From NCBI RefSeq assembly GCF_017316185.1, contig NZ_JAFLVX010000004.1:69459-116399 (forward strand): a stretch of DNA of 46,941 nucleotides, written 5' to 3'. The stretch's first letter is position 1, and every line of letters starts with the position of its first letter. This DNA comes from Candidatus Vagococcus giribetii. GTDB lineage: Bacteria > Bacillota > Bacilli > Lactobacillales > Vagococcaceae. Positions 38,267 through 46,755 of the stretch are shown here, in pieces. The translations under genes were made by a program, and so were the position numbers. The notes below the pieces were generated by a model that searched no databases, had not been told where the DNA came from, and worked only from the letters and a program-made list of their open reading frames with translations.

Positions 38267-39070
38267 TTAATAAGTTAATTCATCTTTCAAAAAGACATGT
38301 CGTAAGTAATAAAATAGAGATAGGGTGATCATACTTCCCATTAACACATCAGAAGCAAAGTGTGCTCCCATAATAACACGACTAATCATGACACAAACAA
38401 TCCAAAGGAAAGCTCCTACAGTGATTAGCTTACGATAAGGTTGTAATTTCTTTAACCACAATGGTAGTAAGGTAATCCAAATCACAACAGCACTATTAGC
38501 CGAGTGACCTGACGGGAATGACATATGCTCATTATCCGTTGTAAATCCTTGGATTAAGTACCACGGTGTGAACTCACTACTAGGATCTGCCATTGAACGA
38601 TATCTCGGACGTCCCCACACCATTTTAAGGATAGTGATAATTAAGATTGGTAATAGAGATAGAAGAATCCCTATTTTAGCAATTTTTCGAACTAATCCTG
38701 TTTCTGACTCCTTCACAAAACCTGCTAAGAAGTAGAAGATAGCTAGATAAGCAATCATGATTAATACCATCACAACCGTAGATAAATGTAAGTACATTTT
38801 ATTCAAACTAGCTGCCATCAAAGCATTAAACAAACCTAATACACCATACAATACTCGCATTGGGATAACTTTTTCTGTTTGTGTTCTAAATAATACACAA
38901 GCACTAAATAACCCGATGAATGATAAGACTAATTCACCAAATGATTCAAAAAACCAACCAAATGTGCTATCTGGATTATACAGAGCATTAGAAATGCTCA
39001 AATCTGCAAAGGTAAAAATAGCTAGTAGTACGACAAAAACACCGATAGTTATTTTAACGTCTTTTCTCAT
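38267..39070 (-). CDS. PAP2-family membrane phosphatase
   Basis: A 267-residue polytopic membrane protein with about six segments. The phosphatase triad is complete: KMVWGRPRYR, SFPSGHSAN near residue 186, and SRVIMGAHFASD near residue 230. Such enzymes dephosphorylate lipid phosphates, for instance undecaprenyl pyrophosphate or phosphatidylglycerol phosphate. It begins three bases after the stop of the upstream hydrolase, so it is the last gene of the AraC-GH3 cluster. Its link with the sugar genes is unclear. Confidence 0.88.
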   Translation of the reverse strand: MRKDVKITIGVFVVLLAIFTFADLSISNALYNPDSTFGWFFESFGELVLSFIGLFSACVLFRTQTEKVIPMRVLYGVLGLFNALMAASLNKMYLHLSTVVMVLIMIAYLAIFYFLAGFVKESETGLVRKIAKIGILLSLLPILIITILKMVWGRPRYRSMADPSSEFTPWYLIQGFTTDNEHMSFPSGHSANSAVVIWITLLPLWLKKLQPYRKLITVGAFLWIVCVMISRVIMGAHFASDVLMGSMITLSLFYYLRHVFLKDELTY

Positions 39071-39073
39071 AGT

Positions 39074-40180
39074 CTATACTCGATTCTTTCTGATGAACTC
39101 GCCAATGTCAGCTACACAATCTTCTGCTTGAGGGTAATTACCAACATGATCTAAGTAAGCATGACCTAAACCACAATAATAAGTAAAGGTTGTATCCACA
39201 CCTAATTTGTTTAATTTTTTTGCATAAGCTAGACTTTCAATCGTTAAGAAGTCATGTTCACCTGAAGAGATAAAAGTCACTGGTGATTTCTCTGAAACGT
39301 CCATATAAGGCGTCAAATATTTATTCATGACGTCATTGGTTCCAATAATATCAGACAATGAAGCAGTTGATTGACTAAACATTTCAATTCCTGGTCTAAT
39401 GTATTTTTCATGTTCTGGGTACATATCAATATCATCAATCGTAAACTCTGTATCAGCATCTTTTACGCCACCCATATTAACAGTTGGATAGAATAATAAT
39501 TGACCGCGAACTAAATCAAGTCCATCTTCAATGTTTTTATTGCTACAGTAAAGAGTCAAGTTTCCTCCAGCACTATCGCCACCAACAAAGATATTTTTAG
39601 GATCGCCACCAAAACTAGCCGCATTCTCCCCAATCCATTTTAAAACCGTGTAACAATCATTATGTCCAATTGGATAAGGGTTCTCTGGTGCCAAACGGTA
39701 ATCAACACCAACTGCAATCATGTTAGTTGTTGTAACAAATAGTTTCAAAGCTTCAGCCACAACGTCCGTACTCCCTGCAAAGAATCCTCCCCCATGAATA
39801 AAGTAAAGAATCGGAGCGTTTTCCAGAGGTGTGTCTGATTTAAAAATAGATATTGGAATATCATAACCGTCTGTTGCTTTTACAACACGATTATCTCTTG
39901 TAAAATGATCATGAATAAACTCTGTACTGTCTACACTATTGAAGATTTTTCTTAAACGCTGAATTGACTTAGGACTACCATCCATTTTCATGAGGTTTTT
40001 AGGCATAAACTTCATCATCAGATTCATTTTCTTCGTTGATTTTAATAATCTTGGATCCATAGCTCCTTTTCCTTCAAAATCTGGAATAGGTTTAACTGTA
40101 ATCTCCACGCCACGTTTTGTTGTTTGATATTCTTTATCTTTAATAGTTTTTACCAATGACTCATCGTATTTTCTGCTCAT
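39074..40180 (-). CDS. Alpha/beta hydrolase, hormone-sensitive-lipase type
   Basis: A 368-residue esterase-type hydrolase. The oxyanion motif is YFIHGGGFFAGS near residue 122, the nucleophile serine is in VGGDSAGGNLTLY near residue 195, and the acid/His segments are SSGEHDFLTIES and CGLGHAYLDH. The first 60 residues form an unusually long basic N-terminal extension without a signal peptide. It is co-directional with the upstream esterase (26 bases). It may deacylate acylated sugars in concert with its neighbours, which is inference. Confidence 0.87.
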   Translation of the reverse strand: MSRKYDESLVKTIKDKEYQTTKRGVEITVKPIPDFEGKGAMDPRLLKSTKKMNLMMKFMPKNLMKMDGSPKSIQRLRKIFNSVDSTEFIHDHFTRDNRVVKATDGYDIPISIFKSDTPLENAPILYFIHGGGFFAGSTDVVAEALKLFVTTTNMIAVGVDYRLAPENPYPIGHNDCYTVLKWIGENAASFGGDPKNIFVGGDSAGGNLTLYCSNKNIEDGLDLVRGQLLFYPTVNMGGVKDADTEFTIDDIDMYPEHEKYIRPGIEMFSQSTASLSDIIGTNDVMNKYLTPYMDVSEKSPVTFISSGEHDFLTIESLAYAKKLNKLGVDTTFTYYCGLGHAYLDHVGNYPQAEDCVADIGEFIRKNRV

Positions 40181-40206
40181 TTTACTTTTCCCCTCTATAT
40201 TTCGTC

Positions 40207-41043
40207 TTAATCAACCATAACATTTCCGCTATTTAATCCCTTTTCTTGCTCATCTAACGGCAACCAATCTAAGAAATTCTTCAAATATTTATCCCAGAAG
40301 TCCCACTCGTGTCCACCCTTATCTTCGATGTAAGTCACATCGACTTTGCGATCTTCTAAAAATTGATGATAAGCTCTAACAGGCTCTAATAAAAAGTCTT
40401 CTGTTCCAATAGCCATATAGATATTTGGCACCGCTTGTTTATTTTCTAATAATTGATCCATCAAGTAGCAGTAATCTTTTTCACTATTTTTAATGGTTTC
40501 TGGTTTCCCAATCGCATTATCGTAGAAGCCTTGTTGCCAAAGTCCTCCCACCATTAATGATGGATCACCTAATGCTAGAACATCATTCATTAAGCCAGGT
40601 GAGAAAGCACCAATATGACTAAATGTCTCATGATACTTCAATCCATTGATTAAAGCTCCGTAGCCACCCATAGATAAGCCTGCGATAAAAGTATCTGCTT
40701 TTTTATCTGATAAAGGAAAAACTTTTCTAGTGAATTCAACTAATTCATCAGCAACAAAGGCACCAAAATATTCATCTCTTTCAGGTTTATCTACATAAAA
40801 TTGATTTTCTCCAGAAGGCATAATAACTGCTAAATTATTTTCCTCTGCCCAACGTTGAATACGAGTTCCTGAAATATAATCCCCACGATAACCAAAGCCA
40901 CCATGTAATAAATAAAGAGTTTTGTATTCTTTAGGTTCAGGTTGTTCTCCACCAAATAATAATTTATCTGCTGGTAAAATCGCAGTAAACGATACCGTTC
41001 TTAATAATTTCTTTGACATAAAACTTACTTCTAATATAGCCAT
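40207..41043 (-). CDS. Esterase of the tributyrin/EstA (esterase D) family
   Basis: A 278-residue cytoplasmic esterase. YLLHGGFGYRGDYISGTRIQ is the family opening, the nucleophile elbow is FIAGLSMGGYGALING near residue 125, and the histidine is in KGGHEWDFWDKYL near residue 245. It resembles EstA of lactococci, which hydrolyses short-chain acyl esters. AAGAAGAG precedes the ATG at 41043; a later ATG (MSKKLLR) at 41019 is possible. It lies between the GH3 and HSL-type genes. Confidence 0.87.
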   Translation of the reverse strand: MAILEVSFMSKKLLRTVSFTAILPADKLLFGGEQPEPKEYKTLYLLHGGFGYRGDYISGTRIQRWAEENNLAVIMPSGENQFYVDKPERDEYFGAFVADELVEFTRKVFPLSDKKADTFIAGLSMGGYGALINGLKYHETFSHIGAFSPGLMNDVLALGDPSLMVGGLWQQGFYDNAIGKPETIKNSEKDYCYLMDQLLENKQAVPNIYMAIGTEDFLLEPVRAYHQFLEDRKVDVTYIEDKGGHEWDFWDKYLKNFLDWLPLDEQEKGLNSGNVMVD

Positions 41044-41070
41044 TTTTATCTCTTCTTTCTTTTTGTTTTT

Positions 41071-42819
41071 TTAATATGACAATTCTTCGCGACCACAGAA
41101 TGGGTCAACTGGTGATACACCAGTAAATTTAGCTCGACCTAACAAACGATCAACTGTTGCTTCTAGCACAGCTGGTGATGCTGTGTAACTATTAACGAAA
41201 GTTGAGACCATTGGTACATCAAGTAAATGATACGGATTACCAAAACTCACAAAAGCCGTTGGGATATCATTAACAAACCAAGGAATATCATTACCTAGGG
41301 CATCAAAGGCCAAACGAATTGTCACTTCATTACTTGATGTACCTAAATTTCCAACGATTAAAGCAGCATCGAATTGCTCTGTAAAATCACTTGTCGGTTT
41401 TTGCATATCAGCTAGAGAAGCCATCATCTCTTCACTAGCGTCTCCTGCCATCATTTTAGCGGCATCGATATTTCCTAGACGATTTCTTAATGTTACTTCA
41501 AACCCTTCTTTTTCAAGTGCTTCTTTCACTTGTTTTGCAAAATCACTCTCAGCTACAATACTGCGTTCAATAACATTTAAGTATAAACGTTTATGTTTAG
41601 TCACATCTAATGGTAATAGGTTTTGTGTGTCTTTAACTAAAGTCACGGCTGATTCAGCACATTCTTTCGTCCATGCTTGATGCTCTTCATTAGCTAAAAC
41701 AGATTGTAATTCTTCAAAAGTTGGCACTAGTGTTCCTGCTGCTTGTTTCTCATGTAGGTTAAGAGAGGCTTTTGTCCCTAATATACGTGTCACAGCTTCA
41801 TCTAAACGTTTTGCGGTAATCACACCTGCTTCATAACCTGCTAACATATAAGAGTAATCTTCTGCCACGCTCTTATTGAATAAGAACATGTCACACCCAT
41901 TAGCAATTGCTGCAGGAACAGCATCTTTACGGCTCATGAAGCTTGTAAAACCAACCATTAAAGTTGCATCTGTCACTGTTAAACCGTTAAAGCCAAGTTC
42001 ATCACGTAGTAAGTCATTTAAAAGAATCGGCGATAGGCTTCCTGGTGTGTATTGTTCTTTATGACTTGCTTCTGGTTTAAAGCTTTTCACCACATTTGGT
42101 TGTGCAATATGACCAATCATGACTGTTTTAGCACCCTCATTGATTAATTCTTGGTACACACGACCATATGTTTCACGCCATTCTGTTGCAGATAAGTCAT
42201 TCACACTTGTTACTAAATGTTGATCACGCTCATCTACCCCATCTCCTGGGAAATGCTTGATACTTACTGCTAAACCTTCTTCGTCAGCTGCTTTTAAATA
42301 CCCTTTACTCATTTCAAGGACTTTTTCCACACTACTACCAAAGGTTCTCAAGTTAGTAATTGGGTTTCTAAAATTAATATCAATATCCACAATCGGAGCA
42401 AATGACCAGTTAATTCCTACGGCTGCTCCTTCACTACAACTAACTTTCCCTAAACGATAGCCCATCTCTGCATGATCTGTCGCTGCAACTCCCATTGGCA
42501 TTCCAAATTGTGTTCCTTCAGTAACAGCTCCTTGACCTCCTGATTCTAAGTTAGCTGCAATCAGTAACGGAATCTTTGAACTCTCTTGTAAGTAGCTATG
42601 AGTTTCAATTAAACTTTTGCCATTTGCAGGACGGTACATAATCCCGCCAATTTGCACCTCTTTGGTTAAGTAATCAAGAGCTTCTTTTTCATCTGACATA
42701 CCAATTGTGCAAAACAATTGGCCGATTTTCTCTTCTACTGTCATCTTATTTAGCGTTTCTTCTACCCATTCAATCCCTTTTTCATCTAAGTTGAAGGGCG
42801 CTTGTCTTAATTGAACCAT
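41071..42819 (-). CDS. Glycoside hydrolase family 3 protein (NagZ-like)
   Basis: A 582-residue hydrolase. The N-terminal GH3 barrel has NKMTVEEKIGQLFCTIGMS, KHFPGDGVDERDQHLVTSVN (the NagZ-type His/Asp loop, near residue 195) and the nucleophile region GLTVTDATLMVGF near residue 285. A C-terminal alpha/beta sandwich follows from about 385. No signal peptide is seen, so it acts in the cytoplasm, probably as a beta-N-acetylglucosaminidase or related enzyme on imported fragments. AGGAGAGTT precedes the ATG. It is adjacent to two esterases, so an acylated glycan is a plausible substrate. Confidence 0.87.
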   Translation of the reverse strand: MVQLRQAPFNLDEKGIEWVEETLNKMTVEEKIGQLFCTIGMSDEKEALDYLTKEVQIGGIMYRPANGKSLIETHSYLQESSKIPLLIAANLESGGQGAVTEGTQFGMPMGVAATDHAEMGYRLGKVSCSEGAAVGINWSFAPIVDIDINFRNPITNLRTFGSSVEKVLEMSKGYLKAADEEGLAVSIKHFPGDGVDERDQHLVTSVNDLSATEWRETYGRVYQELINEGAKTVMIGHIAQPNVVKSFKPEASHKEQYTPGSLSPILLNDLLRDELGFNGLTVTDATLMVGFTSFMSRKDAVPAAIANGCDMFLFNKSVAEDYSYMLAGYEAGVITAKRLDEAVTRILGTKASLNLHEKQAAGTLVPTFEELQSVLANEEHQAWTKECAESAVTLVKDTQNLLPLDVTKHKRLYLNVIERSIVAESDFAKQVKEALEKEGFEVTLRNRLGNIDAAKMMAGDASEEMMASLADMQKPTSDFTEQFDAALIVGNLGTSSNEVTIRLAFDALGNDIPWFVNDIPTAFVSFGNPYHLLDVPMVSTFVNSYTASPAVLEATVDRLLGRAKFTGVSPVDPFCGREELSY

Positions 42820-42821
42820 AT

Positions 42822-43328
42822 TTAATAACTCTCCTTTAATAATGTAATTTGTTTGTCTTGATAATCATCCATTGTTAGCTCTATAACAACATAGCCAACA
42901 ATTCCTGACATGATAATAGCTGTGATAACTTTGATACTAAAACCGATGTAATGGTTGATAGTGTTAACCCCTAGTGCATTAGGTAATACCAAAAAGAAGA
43001 CAAATGAGAAGGCAAGTGTGAATACTGTTAGTACAAGACTTCTCATACTATTTTTCTTTGGAAACATTCTGTTAAAAAAACTTTTTTTTCGGTTAGTAAC
43101 ATCTAAAGTTGACTTATTAAGCGCTTTCGGAATATTTAAAAATCCTGCTGCAGGACAGGCAACTGCTAGAATTGTTAATCCAATCATTAAATCTGTGGAA
43201 ATTGTTCCAAAAGTAACAGTTCCTGTGTGTTTACGAAAATTGATAAGATAAAAAGCGCCGTTAAGGATAATATTAATAATGACAAAATCAGTCATCAATT
43301 TTTTCAAACGAAATTGGTTAATGGTCAT
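42822..43328 (-). CDS. Membrane protein, unknown family
   Basis: A 168-residue protein with four membrane segments (about residues 15-30, 45-65, 100-120 and 135-155) and a basic cytoplasmic stretch, NRKKSFFNRMFPKKN, between the second and third. The stop lies two bases before the GH3 start, so it is translationally linked to that gene. A GGTGATTCC site precedes the ATG. I do not recognise the family. It is not an obvious transporter component. Confidence 0.72.
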   Translation of the reverse strand: MTINQFRLKKLMTDFVIINIILNGAFYLINFRKHTGTVTFGTISTDLMIGLTILAVACPAAGFLNIPKALNKSTLDVTNRKKSFFNRMFPKKNSMRSLVLTVFTLAFSFVFFLVLPNALGVNTINHYIGFSIKVITAIIMSGIVGYVVIELTMDDYQDKQITLLKESY

Positions 43329-43370
43329 GGTGGAATCACCTTTCTGCTTGTTTTATTTTTAAACTAAGCA

Positions 43371-44285
43371 TTAACTCTCATTTATCTCGTCGTTATGATC
43401 CAGAATCTTCACATCATTTTTCTTCCTATACTGAATCGGTGTGTCTTGATAAACATTTTTGAAATGTCGAATCAATGCTTTTGAACTTGGAAACCCATGT
43501 TCTTGACTAATTATTTCAATTGTTTTATTTCCTTTCATGATTTCTGGAAACGCTCGATACAACCGATAATCTGTCAAATAACTTAAAAAAGTCCGACTAA
43601 ACTGCTCTTTAAAAACTCGTGCAAAATGTTCTCTGGAAAAATTAAAATGAGTGGCAATATCATCTAAGGTTATTTTTTCTGCGTAGTGCCCATGGATATA
43701 TTCAAGAATTTCTTGATTCAATTGATTTGTGTAATCACTCCGCAAGACTTCTTCTTTTCTATCCACTAAATGATGACTACATAACAGATGAAACAAGGCA
43801 AGTAAATCTGATTGAATACTCAGATTAGCAAATGGGTCTTCTGATTGGGAACTTTCTAAAATAGATAAAAAAAGCGCTGCCATCTTATCATGTGTTTGTT
43901 GAGTTTGGCCTAAATCAAAATATAATGTGTCAATATTCGGTAAATACCTTTTGACAAATTCATAAGAAATAATAAAACAAATCACATTAAATTCTGGGGA
44001 TAATGTCCCTTTTAACTCATGAATCTCTCCTGAATTTACGATAAAAAATGAGCCATCTTCATAGACTTTGCTTTTAGTATTTTTTCTAAGCTCTAAACTT
44101 CCTTTGACAACATACGTTAATTCTAGCTCCTTATGCCAATGAATTGGAATAAAGCTGATTGCACCACTATTTCCTTCTGTTATGTCCATTTGAGAATAAA
44201 TTTGAGGATTTTCCTTAGAAAAATGCAGTATTCTCATAGGTAAGTCTTGATCCATTTGGACAAATTCAAATGTTGTTTTTTCCAT
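43371..44285 (-). CDS. AraC-family transcriptional regulator
   Basis: A 304-residue regulator. An N-terminal cupin-like domain has HWHKELELTYVVKGSLELRK and IVNSGEIHELKG. The C-terminal pair of AraC HTHs is near residues 205-290 (ITLDDIATHFNFSREHFARVFKEQF, followed by IISQEHGFPSSKALIRHFKN). AraC proteins of this form usually activate sugar-use genes. It is the first gene of a minus-strand run (membrane protein, GH3, two esterases, PAP2) and is preceded by a cre-like site. AGAGGTTATC precedes the ATG. Confidence 0.88.
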   Translation of the reverse strand: MEKTTFEFVQMDQDLPMRILHFSKENPQIYSQMDITEGNSGAISFIPIHWHKELELTYVVKGSLELRKNTKSKVYEDGSFFIVNSGEIHELKGTLSPEFNVICFIISYEFVKRYLPNIDTLYFDLGQTQQTHDKMAALFLSILESSQSEDPFANLSIQSDLLALFHLLCSHHLVDRKEEVLRSDYTNQLNQEILEYIHGHYAEKITLDDIATHFNFSREHFARVFKEQFSRTFLSYLTDYRLYRAFPEIMKGNKTIEIISQEHGFPSSKALIRHFKNVYQDTPIQYRKKNDVKILDHNDEINES

Positions 44286-44362
44286 AAATGATAACCTCTC
44301 ACTTCTAAACTAGATGTCTTTTCTTTTATATTACCCCTTTTCTTTATATTTATCTTGCTTTT

Positions 44363-44386
44363 ATTATACATTTAAACCGCTTTCAC
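44363..44386 (-). promoter_or_regulatory. cre-like site and -10 element of the AraC gene
   Basis: TTTAAACCGCTTTCAC (44371-44386) read on the minus strand gives TGAAAGCGGTTTAA, matching the CcpA site TGNNANCGNTNWCA at all but one position. It lies next to a perfect TATAAT on the minus strand (44363-44368), overlapping the -35 area, so binding would repress. Confidence 0.6.
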
Positions 44387-44509
44387 TTAATCCGATTAAT
44401 TAAGCACATTATGGTCATTTATTGATATTCGCGAATAACCCTTGTTATATCTGGTTTTTAAACGTATCTTAAGTCATCTACATCAATTTTTGACCACTTT
44501 GAAATAAAA

Positions 44510-44543
44510 AAAGAAACCTTCACTCATTAATGAAGATTCCTTT
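44510..44543 (-). terminator. Terminator of the polyprenyl synthetase gene
   Basis: GAAACCTTCA (44513-44522) pairs with TGAAGATTCC (44531-44540) with G-T pairs. On the minus strand a T-rich run follows. Confidence 0.8.
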
Positions 44544-44550
44544 AAGTCAT

Positions 44551-45531
44551 TTAGTTATTTCTATTTAACAAAGTAGACGTCACATCAAATAAAATATCTC
44601 TTTCTTGGCTTGCTGGTAATTTTTTAATGCCAGATAGAGCTCTATCTGTAAATCGCTTAGCAATTTCTTCAGCTCTCTCAATACCTTTTGATTCAGCAAT
44701 TAAGTCTTGCACTTCTTTCATCTCTGCGTTACTCAGCTCTGTTTTTTTCTCTAAATAAGGCACAAAAGCATCGTGGTTCTTCTCCATAGCTAATATCAGA
44801 GGCAATGTATAATAACCATTTTTCATGTCTTCAAACACCGGTTTTTGCATGTCTGTAGCTGTGGCTTTGTAATCAAGTACATCATCCATGATTTGAAAGG
44901 CCATACCGATGTTATAGCCAATTCGTTTTGCATTTAATTGGACTGCTTTAGATGAACCGCCAAAATGAGCTCCTTCAAAACAGGCAAACTCAAATAATTG
45001 AGCCGTTTTTCCTTTAATGTGTTGGAAATACTGCTTAACAGTAATATCTGTATTGTATCTTAACTTCATCTGATCCAACTCACCTACTAATATACGTTTC
45101 ATACTATGAGCATTCATCTCAATCGTTCTAAAACTTTTAGTAGAGGTCGCTAGTAAATGGAAGTACACAGTAAATAAAAAATCACCTGTATAAACAGCAA
45201 TATCTTGGCCATACATAGCTTGGATAGATGGCATCGAACGTCTCATTGGTGAGTCGTCGATAATGTCATCATGGATTAGTGTGGCTACGTGTAAAATCTC
45301 TAAAGATGCCGCCATACGGTGTGCTTTTTTTTCAGATACCTCTTCGCCAAGTTTTGAAAATAGCAAGAAATAAGCCGGTCTAAGTAATTTGCCACCAGCC
45401 TCAAAAAAAAGTTGCAACGCTTGAGTGATATCTTTATTTCTAATCTTCACAGATTTCTCCATGACTTTTTTTGTTTCGATTAAATCCTTTTGAATAGTGG
45501 GATATTTTTCCCAAAGTGGATGTACTGCCAT
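44551..45531 (-). CDS. Polyprenyl diphosphate synthase (trans, quinone side chain)
   Basis: A 326-residue prenyltransferase. The first aspartate-rich motif is LIHDDIIDDSPMRRS near residue 90, and the second is FQIMDDVLDYKAT near residue 217. KIRNKDITQALQLFFEAGGKLLRP opens the domain. It chain-extends farnesyl diphosphate to a long all-trans product for menaquinone-type quinones. The divergent menA supports this. AGGAGGCCAATA precedes the ATG. It resembles heptaprenyl synthase component II; no component I is nearby. Confidence 0.9.
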   Translation of the reverse strand: MAVHPLWEKYPTIQKDLIETKKVMEKSVKIRNKDITQALQLFFEAGGKLLRPAYFLLFSKLGEEVSEKKAHRMAASLEILHVATLIHDDIIDDSPMRRSMPSIQAMYGQDIAVYTGDFLFTVYFHLLATSTKSFRTIEMNAHSMKRILVGELDQMKLRYNTDITVKQYFQHIKGKTAQLFEFACFEGAHFGGSSKAVQLNAKRIGYNIGMAFQIMDDVLDYKATATDMQKPVFEDMKNGYYTLPLILAMEKNHDAFVPYLEKKTELSNAEMKEVQDLIAESKGIERAEEIAKRFTDRALSGIKKLPASQERDILFDVTSTLLNRNN

Positions 45532-45563
45532 TATTGGCCTCCTAGAAAAATAATAATAGCTTC

Positions 45564-45592
45564 AATTTAGCTCATTAAGTCGTGTGTGTCAA
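45564..45592 (-). promoter_or_regulatory. Promoter of the polyprenyl synthetase gene
   Basis: On the minus strand TTGACA (45587-45592) and TAAATT (45564-45569) are 17 bases apart. Confidence 0.7.
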
Positions 45593-45602
45593 TTTTAAAT
45601 CA

Positions 45603-45630
45603 TTGAAAATTCCTACTATAACAGTATAAT
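45603..45630 (+). promoter_or_regulatory. Promoter of menA
   Basis: TTGAAA (45603-45608) and TATAAT (45625-45630) are 16 bases apart. The two divergent promoters lie side by side. Confidence 0.75.
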
Positions 45631-45665
45631 AAACACTGAAAGAAAAGTGAAGGGACGAATAGTAA

Positions 45666-46574
45666 GTGACATTTAAAATTTTCGCTGAATTAGTGGAATT
45701 AAAAGCTAAAACAGCCAGTATTTTTCCATTTTTAATGGGATTTCTTTTTTCATGGTATCATTATCAACAAATTTATTTAGGGAACATGCTTCTCTTTTTC
45801 ATCTCTATGGTTTTATTTAATATGGCTGTAGACATTATGGACAACTACATGGACTATCACAATGCAACAGATGTCCATGACTACAAACATGAGACAAATA
45901 TTATTGGAAGAGAACAGCTTTCCTTATCTCTTGTGAGAAACATGATGTGGACTTTTATCATCGTGTCAGCTTTAATGGGGATTTATTTAGCCTCGCAAAC
46001 CAGTTGGGTCATTCTCTTTTTAGGTATGTTTAGTTATGCAATGGGTATTTTTTACTCTGCTGGACCAAAACCTTTATCTAGTCTTCCCGTTGGAGAAGTG
46101 ACATCTGGTGTTACTATGGGGATTATTATCCCACTCATTTGTGTGTACTTAAACATTTATGATTTGACAGCTTTCAATTGGTCATTAGTCGGACAAGTAA
46201 CTTTAATGTCTTTACCTGCTGCCTTTTCAATTGCTAACTTAATGCTTGCCAATAATACGTGTGATGTGGAAGAAGATATCTTAAACAACCGACACACACT
46301 CGTTTCTTATATTGGTAAAAAAAGAGCTGTTACCTTATTCCAAGTATTGGTCATCTTAACCTTTGTCTCAGCGACACTTGGCGTTATCTTACAAATTGTC
46401 CCACTAACTGTGCTACTCTTATGGGGAATTTTTCCAAAAATCTGGCAAAACACAAAAGCCTACAGCAAAGAACAAATCAAAACCAAGACTTTTCCACTTG
46501 CTATTAAAAATCTAGCTATGGTTGTATCTGTTCAAGTCGTTTTATTCTTTATCGGTGTTTTGTTTCATTTATAA
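45666..46574 (+). CDS. menA: 1,4-dihydroxy-2-naphthoate polyprenyltransferase
   Basis: A 302-residue UbiA-type membrane enzyme that prenylates dihydroxynaphthoate to demethylmenaquinone. The first aspartate motif is NMAVDIMDNYMDYHNATD near residue 60. The second is NNTCDVEEDILNNRHTLVSYIG near residue 200. About eight membrane segments are visible. It starts at GTG 45666 with GAAGGGA upstream. It is divergent from the polyprenyl synthetase that would supply its side chain. A terminator follows, then an IS200-like element. Confidence 0.92.
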   Translation: MTFKIFAELVELKAKTASIFPFLMGFLFSWYHYQQIYLGNMLLFFISMVLFNMAVDIMDNYMDYHNATDVHDYKHETNIIGREQLSLSLVRNMMWTFIIVSALMGIYLASQTSWVILFLGMFSYAMGIFYSAGPKPLSSLPVGEVTSGVTMGIIIPLICVYLNIYDLTAFNWSLVGQVTLMSLPAAFSIANLMLANNTCDVEEDILNNRHTLVSYIGKKRAVTLFQVLVILTFVSATLGVILQIVPLTVLLLWGIFPKIWQNTKAYSKEQIKTKTFPLAIKNLAMVVSVQVVLFFIGVLFHL

Positions 46575-46582
46575 TCTTTTTT

Positions 46583-46624
46583 AGTGTAATAGTTATCTTT
46601 AAAGATAGCTATTACGCTTTTTAT
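46583..46624 (+). terminator. Terminator of menA
   Basis: An 18-bp stem (46583-46600 with 46601-46618) with one or two G-T pairs ends in a T run just before the IS200-like element. Confidence 0.88.
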
Positions 46625-46634
46625 ATGTTTTGAA

Positions 46635-46657
46635 AACCACCTGCTATGCGGGTGGTT
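46635..46657. repeat. Left-end hairpin of the IS200-like element
   Basis: AACCACCTGC (46635-46644) pairs with GCGGGTGGTT (46648-46657), one T-G pair, around a TAT loop. TnpA proteins recognise such subterminal hairpins on single-stranded DNA. Confidence 0.8.
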
Positions 46658-46686
46658 CTAAAGAGCTTTCAGCGTGGTATTAAAAA

Positions 46687-46751
46687 AGCCTCCTAAAATG
46701 ATAAGATAAATTTGGTTTCCCGACCACTAAATATCAATCATATAGGAGGTT
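46687..46751 (+). promoter_or_regulatory. Leader hairpin masking the tnpA ribosome site
   Basis: CCTCCTA (46689-46695) and ATGAT (46698-46702) pair with TAGGAGG (46743-46749) and ATCAT (46737-46741) across a 34-base loop. The right arm is the Shine-Dalgarno sequence of tnpA, so folding would hide it. This type of self-masking leader is known for IS200. Confidence 0.75.
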
Positions 46752-46755
46752 CCTT

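Noticed and set aside
38757-39131. A 124-codon plus-strand open frame
   Set aside because: It is the antisense shadow of the PAP2 gene and lacks a plausible start signal.
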